Part shown: positions 29,341-40,129 of the stretch, in pieces
Layout: each line of letters begins with the position of its first letter
Position numbering within the stretch: position 1 is the stretch's first letter
From: Halomonas organivorans
Lineage (GTDB): Bacteria > Pseudomonadota > Gammaproteobacteria > Pseudomonadales > Halomonadaceae
DNA: 64,000 nucleotides
NCBI RefSeq assembly: GCF_014192055.1
Contig: NZ_JACHXM010000002.1
Location: 124,001-188,000 of the forward strand
Direction of reading: 5' to 3'
The notes under the pieces: model-generated
Told to the model about the DNA's origin: nothing
Database searches by the model: none
What the model saw: the letters and a program-made list of their open reading frames with translations, nothing else
Translations under genes and position numbers: made by a program

Positions 29341-30111
29341 CTAGTCCCTCCTGAGCGCCATTCGCGCCAGCAGCTCGGAAACATTGGCCTCGAGATCCAT
29401 CTCGGGCAAGGCTTGCCGAAGGGCGACATGGCTGTCGCCGCTGAAGCGCTGGGGGTCGTCGACGGCGGCCTGGAAGGCGTTGACCACCTCGACCAGCGCC
29501 TCGGGCGTGCTGCCCACCTGCATGGCGCCGTGAACCAGCAGCGCCATGGCACCGGTGCCGCGCACCCGGCGCCAGCGCTGGGCGGTGCCGACCAGCTTGC
29601 GCCCACCGATGCGCACGTTGAAGCGACCATCGCAGTAGGCGCCGGGCACCGCGCCGAGATCGGCGTTGGCTACGCCCAGCCAGCTGAGCCAGTCGCACCA
29701 GGGATCACCGAGGCGGCGATAGCCCCACTCCAGATGCGCGGCGGAGCTGCCCACCTCGCAGCGCAACGCCAAGGCCACGTTGACCACCGCCTCGCTCTGC
29801 GGCACCGGGGTGCCACCGGTGGAACGGAACAGCAGCGGCCAGCCCCGCTCGGCCAGCCGCTCCCGCGCCTCGTCAAACCCCTCCAGTCGCTGGTGTCGAT
29901 GGGGCATCACCAGGGCACGGTCATGGGGCGACCAGGCCAGCCAGCCCAGCGTCATCTCGCCACGGCACACTCGCTCGAGCAGCGCTTCTTCGGCGGCGAG
30001 CCCCTCTTCCACCGAGGGACGTTGCAGGGCCATGCTGGCGAAGTCGAGCGAATCGGTCATGAGGGTTTCCAGGACGACATGGCGTGGTTCGGTGTGGATG
30101 TTTGCAAGCAT
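29341..30111 (-). CDS. Lipoate-protein ligase-like (BPL/LplA/LipB fold) protein
   Basis: A protein of about 256 residues in the lipoate/octanoyl transferase superfamily. It has RSTGGTPVPQ, a degenerate form of the RRxTGGGxV substrate loop, and the conserved lysine in IGGRKLVGTAQRW. The changed loop suggests either altered substrate preference or a nonstandard lipoyl/octanoyl transferase. The start is uncertain: 30111 and 30060 are both ATG without a good ribosome-binding site, and a longer form would overlap the upstream regulator gene. It is downstream of that regulator on the same strand. Confidence 0.75.
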   Translation of the reverse strand: MLANIHTEPRHVVLETLMTDSLDFASMALQRPSVEEGLAAEEALLERVCRGEMTLGWLAWSPHDRALVMPHRHQRLEGFDEARERLAERGWPLLFRSTGGTPVPQSEAVVNVALALRCEVGSSAAHLEWGYRRLGDPWCDWLSWLGVANADLGAVPGAYCDGRFNVRIGGRKLVGTAQRWRRVRGTGAMALLVHGAMQVGSTPEALVEVVNAFQAAVDDPQRFSGDSHVALRQALPEMDLEANVSELLARMALRRD

Positions 30112-30166
30112 TGGAGACGGGCCGCTTGCGACCTCGCCCAGTCTAACCCCAAATTCCGGCACCCCG

Positions 30167-31066
30167 TCAGGCGTTGTACACCACCTCCCCCAGCTCACTC
30201 ACGTCATAGCCTCCCATGGCCTCGGCCTGTGCCCGGAAGCGCGTCGTGAGGGCGAAGGCCAGTAACCGCTGCAGCGGCGGCTCGAAGTAGCTGCGCCGGC
30301 GCAGGGCCAGGTCGAAGGCCTCCTCGTGCAGCGCCACGAAGGCGAGACCCTGGCGTCGCGCGGCCGCCTCCACGCCAAGCCCGGCATCGGCCTCACCCTG
30401 GCGGATGGCCAGCGCCAGGTCGTCCTCGGAGCGCGACGGATGAACGGTGAAGGCCAGCGCCTCGGCCGACACGCCCACTCGCGCCAGCAGCCAGGCCAGC
30501 AGCCGCTGGGCGCCGGCACCGGCCTGGCGATGGGCCAGGCGCACCCCGGGCCGGGCCAGATCCTTGATACTCCCCAGGCCCAGCGGGTTGCCCGGCGCCA
30601 GCAGCAGTCCCTGGCGCCGTCGTGCCCAGCGCACCACCACCAGGTCACGCATGCCGGCAAGCCCCAGCGCCTCGGGGCGGTTGTAGCGCCCGCTGGTTGG
30701 ATCGACCAGGTGCAATCCGGCCACCATGGCCTCGCCGGCCAGCAACCGGCGCACCCCGTCGCCGCTGCCGTGGCACAGGGTCGCCAGGTCGGCGCCGCTC
30801 TCGCGCAGCGCCCACTCCAGCAGCGGGTCGTGGCTGCCGGCGAGCACCGCCGGCACCGCACGCGCCCCGGGCATGTCACCCTCCAGGTGGCTCATCAACC
30901 ACAGGTCGAGGCTCTGGCGGGGAAACAGCAGCTTGCCGGTGGCCCGGGTACAGGGAATCTGCCCCTGACGCACCAGGTCGTAGACCTTGCGCGGCTTGAG
31001 GCGAAGGTAGTCGGCTGCCTCTGCGGTGGTCAGGTAGTCATGGTCCGCGCTCGTCTGGTGGGACAT
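30167..31066 (-). CDS. Regulator with excisionase-type HTH and substrate-binding-like domain
   Basis: A 299-residue protein combining an N-terminal MerR/excisionase-like HTH (YLTTAEAADYLRLKPRKVYD, residues ~11-57) with a periplasmic-binding-protein-like domain (PBP_like/PF12727 type). The latter has GSHDPLLEWALRESGADLA and SEDDLALAIRQGEADAGLGVEAAA segments. It is divergent from a tungstate-type ABC importer. Proteins of this architecture are inferred oxyanion sensors; here tungstate or molybdate is the likely ligand and tupBCA the likely target. Confidence 0.82.
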   Translation of the reverse strand: MSHQTSADHDYLTTAEAADYLRLKPRKVYDLVRQGQIPCTRATGKLLFPRQSLDLWLMSHLEGDMPGARAVPAVLAGSHDPLLEWALRESGADLATLCHGSGDGVRRLLAGEAMVAGLHLVDPTSGRYNRPEALGLAGMRDLVVVRWARRRQGLLLAPGNPLGLGSIKDLARPGVRLAHRQAGAGAQRLLAWLLARVGVSAEALAFTVHPSRSEDDLALAIRQGEADAGLGVEAAARRQGLAFVALHEEAFDLALRRRSYFEPPLQRLLAFALTTRFRAQAEAMGGYDVSELGEVVYNA

Positions 31067-31175
31067 CGGCGCTTCCTCAGCGTCGTTCTGCTGTTCCTGG
31101 CTGCATATTTTTCAGTACTCCCTGCAGTCAGCGTAGCCAAGACACATGCTGCGTGTATCGACACGGGAATGCTCC

Positions 31176-31880
31176 ATGCCTCAGCACGACTCTGCGCTTG
31201 CTACCGCGCTGGCCTTGATTCTCGAGCGGGACCCGACCCTGCTCGGCATCGTCGGGCTGTCGCTGCAGGTGTCGCTCAGCGCGGTGATGATCGCCGCTCT
31301 GGTCGCCCTGCCGCTTGGCGCGGCCCTGGCGCTGTGGCGCTTCCCGGGGCGCGGCGTGCTGGTCGTCGCCCTCAACGCGCTGATGGGGCTGCCGCCGGTG
31401 GTCGCGGGGCTCGCGGTCTACCTGCTGCTGTCGCGGGCCGGGCCGTTGGGCGAGCTCGGCCTGCTGTTCACTCCCGGCGCCATGGTGGTGGCCCAGGTGA
31501 TGCTGGTGGTGCCGATCATCGCCGCGCTGACCCGTCAGCAGGTCGAGGAGCTGCATCACGAATACCATGAGCAGCTGCGCTCCTTGGGGCTGTCCCGGGC
31601 ACGCATGATCCCCACCCTGCTGTGGGACGCCCGGGTCGGCCTGCTCACCGTGGTGCTGGCCGGCTTCGGCCGAGCCAGCGCCGAGGTCGGCGCGGTGATG
31701 ATCGTCGGCGGCAACATCGATGGCGTCACCCGGGTGATGACCACCGCCATCGTGCTCGAGACCAGCAAGGGCAACCTGCCCCTGGCGCTGGGGCTCGGCA
31801 TCGTGCTGCTGGGGCTGGTGGCGCTGGTCAACGCAGCGGCCCACCTGCTCGGCGAGACGGCCAGGAGGCGACTCGGATGA
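31176..31880 (+). CDS. tupB: Tungstate-type ABC transporter permease
   Basis: A 234-residue inner-membrane permease with five to six helices and the EAA-type loop (HHEYHEQLRSLGLSRARMIPTLLWDAR). Together with the next two genes it forms a TupABC-type importer. The ATG at 31176 follows GGGA; an in-frame ATG at 31146 is the alternative. The assignment to tungstate rests on the binding protein encoded downstream. Confidence 0.85.
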   Translation: MPQHDSALATALALILERDPTLLGIVGLSLQVSLSAVMIAALVALPLGAALALWRFPGRGVLVVALNALMGLPPVVAGLAVYLLLSRAGPLGELGLLFTPGAMVVAQVMLVVPIIAALTRQQVEELHHEYHEQLRSLGLSRARMIPTLLWDARVGLLTVVLAGFGRASAEVGAVMIVGGNIDGVTRVMTTAIVLETSKGNLPLALGLGIVLLGLVALVNAAAHLLGETARRRLG

Positions 31881-32602
31881 ACACCATGCTCCAGGCCGCC
31901 CGCGTCGGCATCGCCACGCTCTCATTCGAGGCCGTGAGCTTCGAGCACCGCGGCCAGCCGCTGCTCGCCGAGGTCTCGCTGCGCCTCGAGGGCTGCCGGC
32001 GCACCCTGGTGCTCGGCCCCAACGGAGCCGGCAAGAGCCTGCTGATGCGCCTGGCCCACGGCCTGCTGACGCCTAGCCGCGGCCAGGTACGCTGGGACGG
32101 GCCGCCGACCCGCCAGGCGATGGTCTTCCAGCGCCCGGTGCTGCTCAAGCGCTCGGCCAGGGACAACCTGCTCCATGCGCTGGCCGTCAAGGGCACGCCC
32201 TGGCGGCTGAGGCGTCTGCTGGCCGATGGCGCCCTGGCGCATTTCGGCCTCGCCGACCTCGCCCGGCGCCCCGCGCGGGTGCTGTCCGGCGGCGAGCAGC
32301 AGCGCCTGGCCCTGGCCCGGGCCTGGCTGCTGGCACCGGACATGCTGTTCCTCGACGAGCCGACCGCGGCACTGGACCCGGCCGCCATCCGCGCCGTCGA
32401 GGCGGCGGTCGACGACTTCCATCGCGCCGGCACGCGCATCCTGATGAGCACCCACGACCTCCACCAGGCGCGCCGCCTGGCCGATGAGGTGATCTTCCTG
32501 TGCGGCGGGCGCCTGCTCGAGCGAACCCCCGCCGAGCGGTTCTTCTCGGCCCCCGCCACGCCCGAGGCAGCGGCCTTTCTGCGCGGGGAACTGATCGGCT
32601 AG
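31877..32602 (+). CDS. tupC: Tungstate-type ABC transporter ATPase
   Basis: A 241-residue ATPase with Walker A GPNGAGKS, signature LSGGEQQRLALARAW and Walker B MLFLDEPTAALDP, followed by the switch His in STHDLHQAR. Its ATG overlaps the permease stop. It energises uptake by TupB and lacks the C-terminal MOP/TOBE domain of ModC, consistent with a Tup rather than Mod system. Confidence 0.88.
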   Translation: MNTMLQAARVGIATLSFEAVSFEHRGQPLLAEVSLRLEGCRRTLVLGPNGAGKSLLMRLAHGLLTPSRGQVRWDGPPTRQAMVFQRPVLLKRSARDNLLHALAVKGTPWRLRRLLADGALAHFGLADLARRPARVLSGGEQQRLALARAWLLAPDMLFLDEPTAALDPAAIRAVEAAVDDFHRAGTRILMSTHDLHQARRLADEVIFLCGGRLLERTPAERFFSAPATPEAAAFLRGELIG

Positions 32603-32638
32603 CCCATCCCGAGACACCATCACGGCAGGAGCCTCACC

Positions 32639-33493
32639 ATGCGCATCACAGCCACTTTCGCGTCCTTCACCACGGCCGCCGCCATCGGCCTGGCGAGCAT
32701 CACGACACCCGCCTACGCCCGGGACGACGCGCCCTATATCACCCTGGCCTCGACCACCTCCACCCAGAACTCCGGGCTGTTCGATGCCATCATCCCCCTA
32801 TTCACCGCGGCCAGCGGCATCGACGTGCACGTGGTCGCCGTGGGCACCGGCCAGGCCTTCGAGATCGCCCGGCGCGGCGACGCCGACAGCCTGCTGGTCC
32901 ACGACACCGCCGGCGAGCAGGGCTTCGTCGCCGACGGCTATGCCAGCGAGCGCGCCGACGTCATGTATAACGACTTCGTGCTGATCGGCCCCGCCGACGA
33001 TCCGGCGGGCATCGCCGACGCCGAGACGGCGGCCGCGGCCTTCGCCGCCATCGCCGAGATCGAGGCGCCCTTCGCCTCCCGTGGCGACGACAGCGGCACC
33101 AACCGTGCCGAGCTGCGCCTGTGGGACGCCGCCGGCATCACCCCCGAGGGCGAGTGGTATCGCGAGCTCGGCAGCGGCATGGGAGCAACGCTGAACACCG
33201 CCGCCGGCATGGACGCCTACGTGATGTCCGACCGCGCCACCTGGGTGGCCTTCGACAACCGCCAGCACCTCGATCTGCTGTTCGAGGGCGATCCGGCGCT
33301 GTTCAACCAGTACGGCAGCCTGGTGCTATCGGCCTCCAAGTACCCCCATCTCAAGCACGACCTGGCCCGGCAATGGCATGACTGGCTGCTCTCCGACGAC
33401 GGCCAGCAGGCCATCGCGGACTTCCGGGTGAAGGGGCAGCAGCTGTTCTTTCCCAATGCCAAGCCCGATGCCCGAACCAGCACCGCCGAATGA
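32639..33493 (+). CDS. tupA: Tungstate-binding periplasmic protein
   Basis: A 284-residue secreted binding protein. After a signal peptide ending AYA, the mature protein contains TTSTQNSGL, the TupA hallmark for oxyanion coordination, plus RGDDSGTNRAEL and a C-terminal QLFFPNA. TupA proteins bind tungstate very tightly. Its presence beside molybdenum-enzyme genes elsewhere in the window suggests a need for Mo/W cofactors, although the hydroxylase itself is expected to use molybdenum. Confidence 0.9.
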   Translation: MRITATFASFTTAAAIGLASITTPAYARDDAPYITLASTTSTQNSGLFDAIIPLFTAASGIDVHVVAVGTGQAFEIARRGDADSLLVHDTAGEQGFVADGYASERADVMYNDFVLIGPADDPAGIADAETAAAAFAAIAEIEAPFASRGDDSGTNRAELRLWDAAGITPEGEWYRELGSGMGATLNTAAGMDAYVMSDRATWVAFDNRQHLDLLFEGDPALFNQYGSLVLSASKYPHLKHDLARQWHDWLLSDDGQQAIADFRVKGQQLFFPNAKPDARTSTAE

Positions 33494-33499
33494 CACGAC

Positions 33500-33535
33500 G
33501 CCGGCCCGCCCCGTGGCGAAACGGAGCGGGCCGGC
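33500..33535. terminator. Bidirectional terminator between tupA and SDR genes
   Basis: Arms GCCGGCCCGC and GCGGGCCGGC form a perfect 10-bp stem between convergent genes. Confidence 0.6.
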
Positions 33536-33554
33536 GCATCGTCATACCTTCTCT

Positions 33555-34331
33555 CTAGAGCGAAAAACCACCGTCCACGGCGATGGCCTGCCCGGTCACG
33601 TGATCGGCGCAGGACAGATAAACCGCCAGTTGCCCCATGTCCTCGGGGGTCTGGGCCACGCCCTGGGGCAGCAGGGTCTTCTGGTGACGCTCCCAGGACG
33701 CCTGCTCGCTCTCGCCTTCCTGGCGCCAGCGCCCGGAGAGCCCTTCCTCGCCACGCCACATGCCGGTGCCGACGATACCCGGGCACAGGGCGTTGACCGT
33801 CACGCCCTCGGCCGCGACTTCCTTGGCCACGGCGTTGGTGAAACCGATGACCGCGAACTTGGAGGCCGAGTAGTGCGACAGATCGGGAAACCCCACCTTG
33901 CCGGCGATCGAGGCCACGTTGATGATGCGCCCGAATCGACGCGGCCGCATGACCGCGATCTCTGCCTGGGTGCACAGGAACACCCCCTTGGCATTGACGG
34001 CCATGACGCGATCCCACTCCGCCGCCGTCAGCTCGGCGATCGAATGGATACCGATGATGCCGGCGTTGTTGACGGCGATATCGAGCGGGCCGAGGCGGTC
34101 CTCGGTCTCCTCGATCAGCCGTTGCACCGATGCCGGGTCCGAGACATCGACTCGCAGGGCGATGCTGCGCCGCCCAAGCGCCTCCACCCGGGCGGCCGTG
34201 TCACGAGCGATGTCGCCTTCCAGGTCGGCGACGGCCACGTTCGCGCCCGCCTTGGCTAGCGCCGTGGCGATCCCCTGGCCGATACCGCGACCGCCGCCGG
34301 TCACCAGTGCTGTCTTGCCTGTCAGTTGCAT
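33555..34331 (-). CDS. Short-chain dehydrogenase/reductase
   Basis: A 258-residue classical SDR. The cofactor motif TGGGRGIGQG, the acidic AVADLEGD (NAD preference), NNAG, and catalytic Ser/Tyr-x3-Lys (YSASK) are all present, with the usual GQAIAVDGGFSL end. The start is at 34331, preceded by GAGGAG; the frame stays open 39 codons further upstream through a repetitive leader. It lies 154 bases downstream of the flavin monooxygenase on the same strand and may oxidise or reduce its product. Confidence 0.9.
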   Translation of the reverse strand: MQLTGKTALVTGGGRGIGQGIATALAKAGANVAVADLEGDIARDTAARVEALGRRSIALRVDVSDPASVQRLIEETEDRLGPLDIAVNNAGIIGIHSIAELTAAEWDRVMAVNAKGVFLCTQAEIAVMRPRRFGRIINVASIAGKVGFPDLSHYSASKFAVIGFTNAVAKEVAAEGVTVNALCPGIVGTGMWRGEEGLSGRWRQEGESEQASWERHQKTLLPQGVAQTPEDMGQLAVYLSCADHVTGQAIAVDGGFSL

Positions 34332-34350
34332 GAGCGTTGCTCCTCTTTCA

Positions 34351-34425
34351 TCCATCACGGTTTCATCCATCACGGCGTCGTCGATGACGGTTTCCTCGGT
34401 GACGGTTTCCTCGACGACAGAGCGT
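34351..34425. repeat. Degenerate 15-bp tandem repeat in SDR leader
   Basis: Five consecutive 15-bp units (TCCATCACGGTTTCA and variants) run through the leader of the SDR gene. Read on the minus strand in the SDR frame they encode pentapeptides of the type (E/D)(E/D)(T/A)V-x. They lie just upstream of the ribosome-binding site. Confidence 0.7.
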
Positions 34426-34485
34426 GGAAACATGACATCGATGGGCAAGCGAAGCCGGCGCGCGGCGGCCGGCTCCGCGATGCAT

Positions 34486-36282
34486 TCAACTCAGGTGATT
34501 GACCTCCTGCAGGCCGTAGACGGGGGTGGGAATGCCTTCCAGGCGCGCCTTGAGCTGCAGCGCCAGGTAGTGGGAGTAGTGGCGAGACTGGTGCAGGTTG
34601 CCGCCGTGGAACCATAGCGCCTGCTGCCGGGTGGGCTTCCACATGTTGCGCAGCTCGCCCTCCCAGGGTCCCGGGTCCTTTGGCGTGTCGGAGCCGAGCC
34701 CCCAGCACTTGCCGACTCGGTCGGCGACCTCCTGGGAAATGATGCGGGCCGCCCAGCCGTTCATCGAGCCGTAGCCGGTGGCGTAGACGATCAGGTCCGC
34801 GGGCAGCTCCGAGCCGTCGGTCAGCGTCACCGAGCGCGGATTGATGCATTCGATGCCGACACCGCTGCGCAGCTTGATGTCGCCGTTGGCGACCAGGTCG
34901 CAGGCGCCGACGTCGATGTAGTAGCCGGAACCACGCCGCAGGTACTTGAGGAACAGCCCGGAGTCGTCCGCACCGAAGTCGAGCAGGAAGCCCGCCGCCT
35001 CGAGCCTGCGGTAGCAGTCGGCGTCACGCTCGCGGATGGCGTCGAAGGCCGGCCGCTGGAAGTCCGGCAGCACCTTGTAGGGAATCGAAGCGAAGATCAG
35101 GTCGGCCTTGTCGTGATCGATGCCGTTCTGCAGCGCCTGTTCGGAATACAGCGGGCCGAGCACTTCTTCCATCAGCGAGTCGGACTTCACGATATGGGTG
35201 GAAGAGCGCTGCAGCATGGTCACGTCGGCGTCGTGCTCCCAGAGCGCCGCGCAGATATCGTGAGCGGAGTTGTTCGAACCCACCACGACGACCTTCTTGC
35301 CGCGATAGGCGTCGGGTCCGGGATGCTGGCTGGAGTGCTGCTGCTCGCCCTCGAAGGTCTCGGCGCCGGGGAACTGCGGCACGTTGGGCATGCCGGACAT
35401 GCCGGTTGCCAAGACCAGCTGCTTCGGCCGCAGGGTGACCCGCTCGCCGTCGCGGTTGACCTCGACCACCCACTCGCCGCTGGCCTCGTCGTAGCGGGCG
35501 CCTTCGCACTCGGTGGAGCTCCAGTAGTTGAGCTCCATCACCTTGGTGTACATCTCCAGCCAGTCGCCGATCTTGTCCTTCGGCGCGAACACCGGCCAGT
35601 TCTCGGGGAAGGGAATGTACGGCAGGTGGTCGTACCAGACGGGATCGTGCAGACACAGCGACTTGTAGCGATTGCGCCAGGAATCGCCGGCCCGCGGATT
35701 CTTCTCGATCACGATGGTCGGCACGTTCAGCTGCTTCAGCCGTGCGGCCAGCCCGATGCCGCCCTGCCCGCCACCGATGATCACGCAGTAAGGCTGGCGC
35801 TCGTAGCCCAGCTCGGCCTCCTCGCGTCGGCGCGCCTCAAGCCAGGTCTCGCGCTGCTTGTTGGCACCGTGCTCGGCGCCCTTGGGCCGGTTCTCACCGC
35901 GGGGCTCGGGGAAGTCCTTGAGCTCGCGCATGGCGGTCAGCAGCGTCCAGCACTTGCCGTCCTTCAGGCGCACCAGCCCCCTGCCCCTCGCCTCGGCGGT
36001 CTCGAAGGCCAGCCAGGCCTCGATGACGCCATCGGCCTCGGTGGCCTCGCCCTCCAGGTGCCAGCGGCCGGGCCGGACGGTATCCAGGGTAGACTCGAGC
36101 ATGGCCCGGATCTCGTCCTGGCCCTCCAGCGTCTTGAGGTTCCAGGTGAAGGCGACCAGGTCCCGCCAGTAGCATTCCTCGCCGAACAGCGTCAGGGCGC
36201 CCGCGACATGGCGATGCTCGAGGGCGGCGGCGAAATCGTCCAGCCACTGCTGGGCCAGTTGAGTTGGCGTGGGTGTCGTCAT
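34486..36282 (-). CDS. Flavin-containing monooxygenase with NTF2-like N-terminal domain
   Basis: A 598-residue protein. Residues ~1-130 form a SnoaL/NTF2-like domain; the rest is a class B-type flavoprotein monooxygenase. It has an FAD motif IIGGGQGGIGLAARL, an FMO-like FEGEQQHSSQH fingerprint, an NADP motif VVGSNNSAHDI and the C-terminal ATGYGS motif. It probably oxygenates a small ketone, amine or sulfide. AGAGGA precedes the ATG. A -24/-12 promoter and two upstream palindromes lie before it, and a sigma-54 activator is divergently encoded, so expression should be inducer- and RpoN-dependent. Confidence 0.88.
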   Translation of the reverse strand: MTTPTPTQLAQQWLDDFAAALEHRHVAGALTLFGEECYWRDLVAFTWNLKTLEGQDEIRAMLESTLDTVRPGRWHLEGEATEADGVIEAWLAFETAEARGRGLVRLKDGKCWTLLTAMRELKDFPEPRGENRPKGAEHGANKQRETWLEARRREEAELGYERQPYCVIIGGGQGGIGLAARLKQLNVPTIVIEKNPRAGDSWRNRYKSLCLHDPVWYDHLPYIPFPENWPVFAPKDKIGDWLEMYTKVMELNYWSSTECEGARYDEASGEWVVEVNRDGERVTLRPKQLVLATGMSGMPNVPQFPGAETFEGEQQHSSQHPGPDAYRGKKVVVVGSNNSAHDICAALWEHDADVTMLQRSSTHIVKSDSLMEEVLGPLYSEQALQNGIDHDKADLIFASIPYKVLPDFQRPAFDAIRERDADCYRRLEAAGFLLDFGADDSGLFLKYLRRGSGYYIDVGACDLVANGDIKLRSGVGIECINPRSVTLTDGSELPADLIVYATGYGSMNGWAARIISQEVADRVGKCWGLGSDTPKDPGPWEGELRNMWKPTRQQALWFHGGNLHQSRHYSHYLALQLKARLEGIPTPVYGLQEVNHLS

Positions 36283-36354
36283 GACGGTGATCCTCTTGTT
36301 GTTTTGTTGCTATCGGCTCTGGCAACGAGCCATCGGGATGACACGCCAAGGCCC

Positions 36355-36370
36355 AGCAGGAACCGTGCCA
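36355..36370 (-). promoter_or_regulatory. Sigma-54 (-24/-12) promoter for flavin monooxygenase
   Basis: On the minus strand the sequence TGGCACGGTTCCTGCT matches the RpoN consensus TGGCACG-N4-TTGC except for one base, with GG and GC at exact spacing. It lies about 73 bases before the monooxygenase start. The remaining intergenic stretch 36283-36635 holds this promoter and the activator sites and no gene. Confidence 0.75.
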
Positions 36371-36469
36371 GCCCGGAATGATCCCGCGACTGGCCATGCA
36401 ACTCTCTGAAAAGCAATAAAGAACTCACCATTCGGCGACGTGGCGAGACCATCTCTGCATCCCCCCAAC

Positions 36470-36518
36470 GTGACAGCTGTCACCCGTACGCTCCTCCGAG
36501 CTGCGTTACACCTGTAAC
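36470..36518. promoter_or_regulatory. Two upstream activator palindromes (GTKACA-NN-TGTMAC)
   Basis: GTGACAGCTGTCAC at 36470-36483 is a perfect palindrome, and GTTACACCTGTAAC at 36505-36518 is an inverted repeat of the same layout (extended to 8-bp arms at 36503-36520). Centres are 35 bp apart and about 105-150 bp upstream of the -24/-12 element, the typical position for a sigma-54 activator. The gene at 36636 is the probable binder. Confidence 0.7.
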
Positions 36519-36635
36519 GCCCCGACCAAGGGCGAAGCCGACATCGATTGACTCCCGCCCGTGGCGGCATAGGCTGACAAGAGCACGCCCGATCATCACA
36601 AGAGCCGCCGGCCAGGCGGCCCAACGGAGGCAGAC

Positions 36636-38609
<1,974 letters not shown>

Positions 38610-38778
38610 GGAGTGCAGGTCGAGGAGTGACGATAAAGTGGCGGCCCGCGTGCACCGCCCAGCTCCCGCCACGGCGTACTGATGTCTTTTCGCCCTCTTG
38701 CTGCTCTCATCTTGCTTCTATGCTCAAGGCATACGGCTTCGTGACTGCGACCTTGGTCTAGCCATTCAAAAGCTGCAC

Positions 38779-38794
38779 TTTACGTCAACGTAAA
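38779..38794. promoter_or_regulatory. LiuR-type palindrome upstream of the liu operon
   Basis: A perfect inverted repeat TTTACGT-CA-ACGTAAA lies 60 bases before the isovaleryl-CoA dehydrogenase start. It resembles operators of the MerR-family regulator LiuR that controls leucine degradation in gammaproteobacteria. No liuR gene is in the window, so the regulator must be encoded elsewhere. Confidence 0.6.
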
Positions 38795-38854
38795 CCTACC
38801 CTAGGCTAGCCACATCGCCTCAACGGCCAACCTGACACACTACGGGAGATCGCC

Positions 38855-40024
38855 ATGCACGCCCCCTACGCGCCCCTCGACTTCGGCCTGGCCGACGAAC
38901 TCAACATGCTGCGCGATCACGTCAACGCCTTCGCCCGCGACGAGATCGCCCCGCGCGCCGCCGAGATCGACGAGAAGAACGCCTTCCCCAACGATCTGTG
39001 GCAGAAGTTCGGCGACATGGGCCTGCTCGGCATCACCGTGCCCGAGGAAGACGGCGGCAGCGGCATGGGCTATCTGGCCCACTGCATCGCCATGGAGGAA
39101 ATTTCCCGGGCCAGCGCCTCGGTGGGGCTCTCCTACGGCGCCCACTCCAACCTGTGCGTGAACCAGCTCAAGCTCAACGGCAATGCCGAGCAGAAGGCCA
39201 AGTACCTGCCCAAGCTGATCAGCGGCGAGCACGTCGGCGCCCTGGCCATGTCCGAGCCGGGCGCCGGCTCCGACGTGGTATCCATGAAGCTGCGCGCCCG
39301 GCAGGACGGCGACCGCTTCATCCTCAACGGCAACAAGATGTGGATCACCAACGGCCCCGACGCCGAGGTGCTGGTGGTCTACGCCAAGACCGACCCGGAC
39401 GCCGGCTCCAAGGGCATCACCGCCTTCATCATCGAGAAGGGCATGAAGGGGTTCTCCACCGCCCAGAAGCTCGACAAGCTGGGCATGCGCGGCTCCAACA
39501 CCTGCGAGCTGGTGTTCGAGGACTGCGAGGTGCCGGCGGAGAACGTGCTTGGCGAGCTCAACAAGGGCGCGCGGGTGCTGATGAGCGGGCTCGACTTCGA
39601 GCGCACCGTGCTGGCCGCCGGCCCCATCGGCATCATGCAGGCCGCCATGGACGTGGTGGTGCCCTACGTCCACGAGCGCAAGCAGTTCAACCAGGCGATC
39701 GGCGAGTTCCAGCTGGTGCAGGGCAAGATCGCGGACATGTACACCACCCTGAACGCCTGCCGCGCCTACCTCTACGCCGTGGCCGGCGCCTGCGACCGCG
39801 GTCAGACGTCCCGCAAGGACGCCGCCGGGGTGATCCTCTACTGCGCCGAGAAGGCCACCCAGGTAGCGCTGGACGCCATCCAGCTGCTCGGCGGCAACGG
39901 CTACATCAACGAGTACCCCACCGGACGCCTGCTGCGCGATGCCAAGCTCTACGAGATCGGCGCCGGCACCAGCGAGATTCGGCGCATGCTGATCGGCCGC
40001 GAACTGTTTAACGAATCAAAATAA
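38855..40024 (+). CDS. liuA: Isovaleryl-CoA dehydrogenase
   Basis: A 389-residue acyl-CoA dehydrogenase with the family signatures [12 protein letters not shown] and [33 protein letters not shown] (abbreviated here by its start and end). It catalyses the FAD-dependent oxidation of isovaleryl-CoA to 3-methylcrotonyl-CoA. The substrate call rests on the following genes, which encode the rest of leucine catabolism in pathway order. ATG follows GGGAGA. Confidence 0.93.
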   Translation: MHAPYAPLDFGLADELNMLRDHVNAFARDEIAPRAAEIDEKNAFPNDLWQKFGDMGLLGITVPEEDGGSGMGYLAHCIAMEEISRASASVGLSYGAHSNLCVNQLKLNGNAEQKAKYLPKLISGEHVGALAMSEPGAGSDVVSMKLRARQDGDRFILNGNKMWITNGPDAEVLVVYAKTDPDAGSKGITAFIIEKGMKGFSTAQKLDKLGMRGSNTCELVFEDCEVPAENVLGELNKGARVLMSGLDFERTVLAAGPIGIMQAAMDVVVPYVHERKQFNQAIGEFQLVQGKIADMYTTLNACRAYLYAVAGACDRGQTSRKDAAGVILYCAEKATQVALDAIQLLGGNGYINEYPTGRLLRDAKLYEIGAGTSEIRRMLIGRELFNESK

Positions 40025-40113
40025 GCTGGAAGCTGAAAGCGTGAAGCTGGAAGAGTTTAAACCCTTGATTGAGTGGTTTTTCTTCAAGCTTCCGGCTTCA
40101 AGCTCCAAGCTTT
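40022..40113. repeat. Imperfect long inverted repeat between liuA and liuB
   Basis: Two ~31-base arms built of repeated AAGCTGGAAG-like blocks (left, 40023-40053) and their near-complement CTTCAAGCTTCCGG-like blocks (right, from about 40084) flank an AT-rich centre. They could form a large mRNA hairpin or be a degenerate intergenic repeat element. Confidence 0.6.
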
Positions 40114-40129
40114 TATCCCGGAGGGATAA

